This document shows positions 56,335 through 64,000 of a stretch of DNA of 64,000 bases, in pieces (the first letter of the stretch is position 1; every line of letters begins with the position of its first letter). Made by a program: the position numbers and the translations under genes. The stretch spans positions 122,736 to 186,735 of the forward strand of contig MU119293.1 in assembly GCA_014904845.1 (NCBI GenBank), in the 5' to 3' direction. A model generated the notes under the pieces. The model ran no database searches, was not told where the DNA came from, and saw nothing but the letters and a program-made list of their open reading frames with translations. The stretch is from Acephala macrosclerotiorum. Lineage: Eukaryota; Ascomycota; Leotiomycetes; Helotiales; Mollisiaceae.

Positions 56335-59300
56335 ATGGACGCTCGAGAGATCAAGGTGATCAACACCAGTGGGAGGAATGGTCAACCAGGGACAGAGTAC
56401 TGGAACGAAAAGGCTGCAGAAGGTGATTGCCATCCATAACTTGCTTCATTTACACTAACAATTTTCAGCCCCACTGGGACAACGAGGTCAAGACGGAGGG
56501 TCTGCCGGCGCGCCTACTGCTGGTCAACCAGCCTCGGATATCCGTGTCCGACTTGCATATTCCCCTGAGGAAAAAGGAGTTGTTCAAGTGACTGGGGAAG
56601 GATCTCACTCTGGTCAACCGTGGAAGATTGCTAGAGATGAGAAATTGCGCTTGAACGCAAAAGGAGGTGATGGTGGTGCTGGCGGTAGAGGTGAGGACGG
56701 ACAGGCTGGTGGTCGAGGCAAGGATGGTAGAAACGCGACCAGACATCGAAATGGAGAGGATGGTGGCAATGGTGCAAGGGGTGGCGAGTAAGTGAGGAGT
56801 GCTTCAACTACATGCAAAGGCTGATTGCGAGTCAACAGTGGAGGCTATGGATCGAATGGCGCTGATGGTGCTGCTGGAGGCAATGTCTTCGTCACCATCA
56901 ACGAGGATGATACGGATCTTCTCATCGGCTTGGAGTACGATGTGCAAGGTGGGGCTGGCGGTCTAAGTGGACAGCATGGAGAACCCGGAGATGGTGGCAT
57001 TGGCGGCAGAGGTGGTTCTCCGCATGCTTGGTAAGTATTTTACTCTCAAATGTTACGATTTTACAACTGATTGTCGATAGGACCGAGAGGCATGGTAACA
57101 GAGTCTCTGCGCATACCAGGCCTGGAGGTAACAATGGCACAAATGGATCGCCTGGAGCTAGACCCACAACATATCTTTCTGGCGGAAAGGCGTAAGTGTC
57201 CGAAAAACCCATTCTAACTACCTCGCGACTGACTATTTCTTAGAGGACCACAAGGCAGTATTCAGATCAAGGTTATCCGCGGTGACCTGTCCGAGGCCAC
57301 CTACCCAAGTCCTTACTCCCTCCAAGTCGTCAAATTCGACGTCATCGATGAAAACGCCGACGGAATCAACGAACCTGGCGAGCACCTCCTCGTCCACAAC
57401 ATCCGCGTCCGGAACGCCGGAGGCATGCCATCTCCCGGATCGCGATCAATACATCTCCTCATCCAAGGAACACAATACCTAGAACCCATCACATCAGAGC
57501 CCGTCGAGCTACCACGTTCCATCCAACCCGGCCAAGAAGTTGAGGTACCTGGTGTCCTAAGAGCCTTCATTAGAAATGAATGGTCCGAGAAGCCACTTGG
57601 ACAGGCTTTGAATCATTTTGATAATGTTCAACTTCTTGCTACTTTCCATGAACGCCTCAATCGTCCAGTTCCTAATTTCTGTGGCCTGACGCAAATCTTG
57701 ATTCGATATCCGCTGAGATTGGAGAAGCCGACGTATCTTGATTGTGTCGGGAAGGGAGACAGAGTCAGATTCAAGTGGGTGGTTCACAACGACTCGACGA
57801 AATCGTACGGCATCGAAGGACTTTTGAAACGAGTGACCTCGACCAAGCTATCTGACCCAGGTCGGCTGTTTAAACTTACAAATGCTTCAGTCAAGCCAGA
57901 CGAGGCCTCCGATGAGCTGCCGGAAATTGAGCCCAACAGCATGATCATCATCGACCAAGACTTCAGCGTGGATGAACGGACCCTAGAATTCAGCGAGGGC
58001 TCTCTGACTCTCGAACTCATGCTTTCAGATCCTATCACTGGCAAATTGCGCTCTGTCCAGAAACATCAAATGAACTTGATGATATCCGGATCTTATAGCT
58101 TGAGTCCCAATCCCAGCTACCTCCTCGTCGTCAATTCGAAGACACCGAACCATGCTATCCATCAAATCATCACTCTCGTCCGTCACCGTCTTCATACATA
58201 TCTGGACATCTTCAACCTCAGTCTCACCGGCACATATGAGAGCCCAGTCACCAAGGAAAATGTCCTCAAATCTTACCTTGGGAAGAGTGTCATAATCTTT
58301 GGCAACAGCTTCCCATATTTCGAACAGGGAGACAAAGACCCGTGGTCTCTCCTTGACCCCTGGCACACCGGCTTGCTTCTCAAGGGTGGTACGAATTTGC
58401 TCTTCACCGGTGTCTCAAATATGATCGGTCTCAAAGAATGGGCAGGCAATGCCACATTCCCGGTTCATGACTTCACCGCAGGAGCACCGTCGCACAATGA
58501 TGGGGACTTCAGCAGAGTCGTGACCGAGATCCGAAAGACTGAAGCAAAACCCTTGACGAGTGACGTTCTCATTCATCGCATGACAGTCAAGAAAGGCATA
58601 TTTGGATCCGTTCAATCAAAAGTTGACTCCGCAGCCAACTCTGCAGCAGAGAAGCTCAACAAGAATCTTCCTCTACGCCGCTTCATTACCGTACCTGATT
58701 TGGAAGTCTCGAAAGAAGCCAATAAGAACTCTGGAGGGATGTTCGTATGCGAAGGTGTGCCTAAGAATGCGAAGATGGTGGCCTCGGTTGGGTTCTTCCC
58801 ACCATCGACAACAAATATGATTACGGACTACGATATGTTCTTCATCGTCTCTTGCTTACCCTTCGCAGTCAAAGCACGCATGTTTTGGAACATGATTGGG
58901 AAGTCTGATGCTTCCGGTGTTGGCTGCGATACCATCTACTTAGGTATCGACAGCATATGCTCCGATATTCCTGATGGTACGAGTAAAGTAGATGACAAAG
59001 TAAGCCTCCCTACCCCCACCCCTCATCATTTCTCAGACAGCTAACCCACCTTTCAAGATTCTGCAAGCCCTCTCCCTCTCCCTCCAATTCGACATCACCG
59101 CCGAACTCTACAACTTCACTTCCTCCCTTCCTCGCTTCCCAGACCCGCTCTCCGTCCCCGACAAACTCGCCCAACTCCACCTCTTCTCCCAATTCTTCGC
59201 CTCAGCTCCTAAATCTGCTCAAATAACTGATATTGGGAAAGCACAACTCTTGGTCTCGACATTAGGTACGATCCACGCAATCGCGAATCCTATTGGGTTC

Positions 59301-59714
59301 TGGCAATCCGTTAAAGGAGCTTTCGCTTGGGTTGGAAATAGAAAAGGGCAGTTGACACCTGCTGCCAACGCCAAAATCCTAGCAGCGATTACAGCTTCTT
59401 GTTCTGGAGATGTTGCGGCAACGGTTAAAAGTCATATGTTGCAACGCTCTAAACAAGTCAAAGAAGGCATCAAAAGGGGTTCGGGACATAAGAGTTTTAC
59501 GAACTTTGGCATAGGAGAACTGACAAGCTTTGCGGGGACGAAAGATGTGATAGTGGTTGATTTGACGGAGGTCAAGGCCGGAAGTATGGCGTTGGATGGG
59601 AAGGCGCTGGTTGGGCATCAGGAAGGGTATAGGGTTCAGAGGCAGGGGACTATAAAGTTGGAGGGGGTGGCGAAGGGGGTTTTGAGGGATATAGTTAATC
59701 CTGTTGAGGAGTAG
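56335..59714 (+). CDS. Collagen-like Gly-rich plus DUF7932-like protein, 6 exons, 1040 aa
   Basis: The model is join(56335..56422, 56469..56787, 56839..57030, 57081..57191, 57244..58999, 59058..59714). All five introns are 46-58 nt with GT...AG and keep one frame. The N-terminal 290 residues contain Gly-x-y-like runs (GGDGGAGGRGEDGQAGGRGK, GADGAAGGN, GGAGGLSGQHGEPGDGGIGG, GGNNGTNGSPGARP) interleaved with short beta segments. From about residue 300 follow QVVKFDVIDENADGINEPGEHLLVHNIRVRNAG and several further beta-sandwich-like segments (KWVVHNDSTKSYG, DERTLEFSEGSLTLELML). A Rossmann-like segment follows (GKSVIIFGNSFPYFEQGD). The last 220 residues are helical, ending with LTEVKAGSMALDGKALVGHQ. 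The order resembles fungal proteins annotated with DUF7932. No signal peptide is visible, so it is probably intracellular. Role unknown. Confidence 0.82.
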
Positions 59715-60258
59715 TGAGTGGGTTTTGGGCAGTGCTTTTGTACTTGTCTCATTTCGTAAGTCCATCTCCGGCCGAGTCGGGTCACGTAGCTTTCCTTACG
59801 TTTCATTTGTAAAATTGTACAGGCAGATAATACCCTCTATTATATCTTCTTATCGTAAATGAAATGAACTAAAGAAGAACGGAAGATGATCTAAGGTCAA
59901 TGAAGAGTTTTAAGTTTGCAGCTTGGCTTACCGTAGACCTTTTGGCGATTTTGCTTCAGTCTTCGCTTTCATAGCCTGAGATGCGCAGCCACCCAGAGAA
60001 CGTTTAAGTAAAGCGGGGTTCCTGTAAAACCGAAATTACATTACCTGTACTGGTTTCTAGTAAGTATTCGAATCATCTATTCACGCTCTCACTACTTTAT
60101 CTCTCCGACTCTCGAAATGCGGGGCTTTTTGTGTCCACGATGACGTAAGACACACCTCGCTTAAAAGGGGGAAGGCGCGAATGAGGGCGGGGTTACTCCC
60201 GTTTCGGAACAGACAACAACAAACAATCCTCATCGTCAACAACAATCCGCCGCAAGCC
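59715..60258. other. Intergenic region
   Basis: No gene is supported. CAACAACAACAAACAATC-like leader sequence precedes the ATG at 60259, suggesting transcription starts upstream of 60181. Confidence 0.45.
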
Positions 60259-61554
60259 ATGCCTCACATAATCCTCATTGGTACGCTTGATACCAAGCTG
60301 CAAGAGTTTCTGTATCTGCGCCAGCAGTTGCAAGACCTCTCCACCTCCACCTCATCTCCTCTCAAAATCACCTTCATCGATTGTGGTCGCGTAAACACCG
60401 AACATGAAGCCATTACCATCTCCCAACAGGACGTAGTCGCACGATATGGCGGAGCAGAATCCATAGACTTCATGAAATGCCAGCGTGGAGAGGTCATCAA
60501 GTACATGATAAAGTGCTGCACTGCCTGTGTGAAAGACCTCGTGAACGAGGGCGAAGTTCACGGAATCCTGGGCGCAGGAGGTACTGGTGGTACGAGTTTG
60601 GTCTCAGCAGTGATGAGAGAAGCTGCGCCATTTGGACTACCGAAATTGATTGTCAGCACCGTGGCGTCAGGTGACACAGGTCCAATTGTGGGCGAAACCG
60701 ACATAACGATGATGAATTCTGTGGTTGATATTGCGGGGTCAAACGAGCTACTCCAAAACGTGTTGAGCAACGCTGCGGGAGCAATGATTGGAATGAGTAA
60801 GGCGTACGAGCGGATTCTCGAACGGAGAAGTAAAGAAATTGGCCAAGAAACGAAGCGTGTCAGCCGTATTGGGATCACAATGTTTGGTGTGACAACTCCG
60901 TGCGTCAACTGCATCACACAATACCTCACCGAGAACTACGTAGTTGAGATCTACGTCTTCCATGCGACTGGACATGGTGGAAAGGCAATGGAACGACTTG
61001 TTCAAGAAGGAATACTTGATGCTGTCCTCGATTTAACGACCACAGAGATCTGCGATCACCTGTGTGGCGGCAATATGAGTGCTGGGCCAAGCCGACTGGA
61101 AGCTGCACTTTCGGCCGGAATCCCCAACATCATCTCTCTTGGCGCAACAGATATGGTTAATTTTGGGGCCAGAAATACGATTCCGGCGGAGTACCAGAAT
61201 CGCCTTCTCTTAGAGCACAACCCCACTGTGACTTTAATGAGAACGACGAAAGAAGAATGTGAGGCGATTGGGGAGTTCATTGTTGAGAAGATCAAGACCC
61301 ATGCCAAGAATCCAGATATGGTTGAGGTTTGGATACCTCAAGGGGGTGTCAGTGTTGTTTCGACACCAGGTCAGCCATTTGCTGATCAAGAGGCGGATGC
61401 TGCGCTTGGCCAAACAGTAAAGAAGGGCTTGGAGAGTACGAAGGTCAGGGTTGTGGAAGATACGAGACACACAAACGACGAGGGCTTTGCAATTGCTATT
61501 GCGGACAGCTTGATGAAAATTGTATCGAGGCAGAGGGAAAGAGTTTTTGATTGA
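60259..61554 (+). CDS. Tm-1-like / UPF0261 ATP-binding protein, 431 aa
   Basis: A single-exon frame starts at MPHIILIGTLDTKLQEFLYL; an in-frame ATG at 60181 would add 26 residues, but that stretch looks like leader DNA. The N-terminal domain shows GTLDTK (about residues 8-13), DCGRVNTEH and HGILGAGGTGGTSLVSAVMR (about 123-141), then VSTVASGDTGPIVGETDITM. The C-terminal domain follows with RIGITMFGVTTPCVN, FHATGHGGKAMERLV, GGNMSAGPSRLEAAL and VWIPQGGVSVVSTPGQPFAD. This is the two-domain layout of the Tm-1-like family, whose tomato member blocks a viral replicase; bacterial and fungal members are enzymes of unclear substrate. The gene is intact and its length is as expected. Confidence 0.9.
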   Translation: MPHIILIGTLDTKLQEFLYLRQQLQDLSTSTSSPLKITFIDCGRVNTEHEAITISQQDVVARYGGAESIDFMKCQRGEVIKYMIKCCTACVKDLVNEGEVHGILGAGGTGGTSLVSAVMREAAPFGLPKLIVSTVASGDTGPIVGETDITMMNSVVDIAGSNELLQNVLSNAAGAMIGMSKAYERILERRSKEIGQETKRVSRIGITMFGVTTPCVNCITQYLTENYVVEIYVFHATGHGGKAMERLVQEGILDAVLDLTTTEICDHLCGGNMSAGPSRLEAALSAGIPNIISLGATDMVNFGARNTIPAEYQNRLLLEHNPTVTLMRTTKEECEAIGEFIVEKIKTHAKNPDMVEVWIPQGGVSVVSTPGQPFADQEADAALGQTVKKGLESTKVRVVEDTRHTNDEGFAIAIADSLMKIVSRQRERVFD

Positions 61555-61562
61555 ATTTATAC

Positions 61563-63721
61563 TCAAGTACTATGCCGGTATTCAAGCTGCGAATCCATAT
61601 CAATATCTCTCTCTCGTATTGCAGTGTTTCTGATTTGCGACACTACATCCACAACTCCTTGTTCATCACCATTCCGAAACACTGTATTGATCTTACCTGT
61701 CTGTTTCCAGACTTGATTTAAATCCATGCCAGGCCTGCAGAGTTTCCAATTAGTATTAGCTCCCCAAGATTTCCAGTTAGAAGTGGTATCATACCTTTCT
61801 ATTCCCTTGCCACCAAGTCCAAGGTCGACGAACAACAGCGGCAGCAAAGAGCCTTTCCATATCGGCTCTCGTGGATTGGCATAGTTGTGTACTATAATAG
61901 AGAGCAAGAGGATGAAAGTTGCGAAGACTAAGCTCGAGGGTAGGGTGAGCCAGCGCCAGTCGAAGGCTGTGCAGATTGTTGTTTCGAGGACTGCGCCTAG
62001 GATGAATTATGTTGAGTTTGGGTTGTAGTTATCCTATGATTTAGGAGGCTAGCAAGTGAGGATCAAGAAGGGGGTAAAGAAGGCCCAAAGATGATGTCTC
62101 AACCTACGCTACTAGAAGTACAGAACTCGTTCGTGGTAGCCGTGGCGAAATCATCGACAGTAGCGCTGAGGGATTCAAAGGAAGTGTTATTGTTGTTTTA
62201 TAATGGTGGAAGCCACCAAGAATCGCCGCAGTAAACGACCTGATCCTGTGTTGAAAAGTATGTGCATGTACCAGTGAACAGACTTATGAAAAAAGAGTTC
62301 AGTGGAAACTGGTAACGGATCTTGTACAGGCATTCGTTTGGCGCCGAAACATTCTTCCCCTCCCAATTGATACTCACAAGCTCGCGGCCCAGTATTCTTG
62401 GCACATCCGAGAAGTTATTCGTTGCAGTGAGCTCGGTGCCATTGATGACGCAAGGTCTTTTGAGAGCAGTGTAATTAGCATTGTCCGGTGGAAATCTTGT
62501 TGATTCCGAGATATTGGCCTCGATGTAGTTTATCGTCGCTGGAGCCGTGGATACAACACGTTCCTTCAGAACGCCCTTTTGAACTTCCGCATGGTAGTTC
62601 TTTAGACATGGATATAGGGAGCAGGTGATGGCAGCAGCATCCGCAACCATATCCCGGTAACATTATGATGGTGGCAGACAGGTGTGCCTGGGGGATTGGT
62701 ACAAGGAGATTGGGTAAGGGCGAGAATGGTGAAGTTAGTGAGTCCATGTTTTGCCACTGCTATGAAGCCCGGAGTGAATGAAAAGTTCGCCCAATCCAGA
62801 CTCCCAGTTGCAGCATCGATATAGTTGGTTTGCGGTGGAGCTGTTGTGGCCCAAAGATCAGTGTTTGGGTCTAGAGGTAAACTGAAGTTCGTAACGTTCA
62901 TAAGGATATACTCGTTTTGAGTGTTCTGGATTCCAGCTTCGAAAACTCGAAATGTTACAGGCGAAGTTGTGTCGATGCATGCCCTGCATATGCCTATTGT
63001 TAAGTGCGTAATGTTATCACTGTACGCGGGGAAGGTACAGGTACCAGTTGAACAGCTGGCTTGGGTAGTGCTATCATTACCCGACTAGACAAACAAAGTC
63101 AGCTCATGCCACTTACTGTTACGCCTCTCCTATATAATTTGGGAAAGTTATAAGAAGCAACAGAAGCCACCTACCGGGTTCACGAGGCCGTTGACTACCG
63201 CACCTGGGTATAGAAAATTAGCTGCTGGAACAATATTCAGCGATTGAATTCTTGCCTCTGATATCATAACTCACTCCATTCCATGCGGCTCGGCCAGGTC
63301 TAAGATGAGAAACTGGAAGAGAAGCGTTGGCATCTGCCACGTACTGCGGGCAGTTCACTGACTTGATGGCCTGTTGGGTAAAAGGACCGATAGCTAAGCT
63401 CAGTATTGTTATGAATGCCGCGAGGACTGCAAGAATGCTTGTCGGCGCAGCAAACGGCAGCCGTGAAGAACCGATAACCCCTTGACTGGCGTCGTCAAAG
63501 TGTTGGAGGTGATTAAGAGGCCACGGCCTTGAGAACCAGCTCCATTTCAACTGTCCAATGACTTCAGCAACTACCACCATCATGGTAGCTCGCAATACGG
63601 TAGAGAGCACGGCGATGAGCGTGCTCAAATTGATGTGGAGTGGCCAGTCCCGGACTACCTGACCATCGAAATGTGCGAGGGTGACGATTATTGTTGCCAC
63701 CAGCGCAATGGCGATTCCCAT
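61563..63721 (-). pseudogene. DUF3176 membrane protein, one frame break and one stop
   Basis: From ATG 63721 the minus strand encodes a DUF3176 N-terminus with two membrane segments and the signature LRATMMVVVAEVIGQLKWSWF, then RPWPLNHLQHFDDASQGVIGS. Exon 1 ends at 63256; intron 63204-63255 appears to begin GC; a 29-nt exon (63175-63203) and intron 63085-63174 follow. The lumenal part is rich in Cys and Asn-glycosylation sites (CSTGTCTFPAYSDN, CRACIDTTSPVTF). Near 62653 the frame shifts by one base between CHHHNVTG and DMVADAAAITCSLYPC. A TAA at 62198-62200 interrupts SWWLPPL..NNNNTSF. After another intron come a last membrane segment (LPSSLVFATFILLLSIIVH) and a normal C-terminus ending at 61563. 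Two independent breaks argue for a pseudogene; function of the family is unknown. Confidence 0.8.
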
Positions 63722-64000
63722 AGGGAGGGCTTCCCATGATCATGATCTGAAGATGTAGCTCTGGTGTCTAGGTGGTGGCGCTGAAGGTTGTTCGTCTTGA
63801 AATATATTGTTTTTGGTGGGGTTATAAGATGAGAGGAGATGAGGGAAGGTTATAGAAATATTCATGAGGATTTCATCTAGCCACATCTGATTGAAAAAGT
63901 GGCGCGGTGAAGGGGAGCCTCAAGTGAAAATAACAAGTCGTACTCAAGCACGAGTTGGAAATGCAGGTGCGGCGCGGGAACAACCTTTCCATACCCTGCC
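63722..64000. other. Upstream region of the DUF3176 gene
   Basis: The frame of the DUF3176 protein is closed by a TGA 13 codons or fewer upstream of 63721. Codons for SWEALP precede the ATG, suggesting the original N-terminus was longer. No other feature seen. Confidence 0.4.

Noticed and set aside
1..64000. CRISPR array, rRNA genes or telomere repeats
   Set aside because: None seen; the only arrays are the degenerate 171-196 nt repeat, a 7-mer and the leader repeats, and the organism is eukaryotic.

Overview
The window is nuclear DNA of a filamentous ascomycete (Pezizomycotina; a leotiomycete-like genome fits, but the sequence does not prove the order). The evidence is many short introns of about 44-133 nt with CTAAC/CTGAC branch points, typical fungal families (HET, 2EXR, DUF6594, DUF3176, DUF7932-like, P450s, a C2H2 regulator), and AT-saturated transposon copies of the kind left by repeat-induced point mutation (RIP).

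Layout. 1-725: relic of an ankyrin/ZZ-finger gene. 2.2-9.8 kb: an intact core with a conserved small protein, a CYP52-like P450, a lone GT-A glycosyltransferase resembling the TET-associated (TAGT) family, and an Ofd1/Tpa1 prolyl hydroxylase directly upstream of it. 10.3-20.3 kb: a zone of decay with a class-V aminotransferase, a P-loop GTPase, a second P450 and an F-box-like gene, each broken by point lesions, around an intact ketoreductase-like SDR and a small unknown gene. 20.7-21.2 kb: a MITE with TA target sites. 21.2-25.5 kb: nearly gene-free. 25.5-28.1 kb: tandem 2EXR paralogues with visible core promoters. 28.3-31.9 kb: a RIP-ruined Tc1/mariner-type element with a perfect 40-bp inverted terminal match. 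32.1-33.6 kb: an eight-unit degenerate array, non-coding and with no family I recognise. 34-36 kb: a truncated HET relic and another coding relic. 36.5-41.6 kb: a retropepsin-like gene and a DUF6594 membrane protein. 42.7-43.7 kb: a dead multi-WW gene. 44.7-47.3 kb: an 821-aa C2H2 transcription factor. 50.5-50.8 kb: a second MITE. 51.6-53.7 kb: an intact HET gene. 54.3-59.7 kb: a divergent pair, one an unknown 374-aa protein and one a 1040-aa collagen-like plus DUF7932-like protein. 60.3-61.6 kb: a Tm-1-like (UPF0261) enzyme. 61.6-63.7 kb: a broken DUF3176 membrane gene.

No biosynthetic cluster is evident. The genes look like a mixture of housekeeping genes (Ofd1, ketoreductase, C2H2 factor, Tm-1-like) and accessory or recognition genes (HET, ankyrin, 2EXR, WW, GTPase), the latter largely decayed. 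Eight loci carry stops or one-base frame breaks, so either the region is pseudogene-rich or the assembly contains indel errors; read data would decide. Two introns appear to use GC donors. All intron positions were inferred by eye from splice signals and reading-frame continuity.
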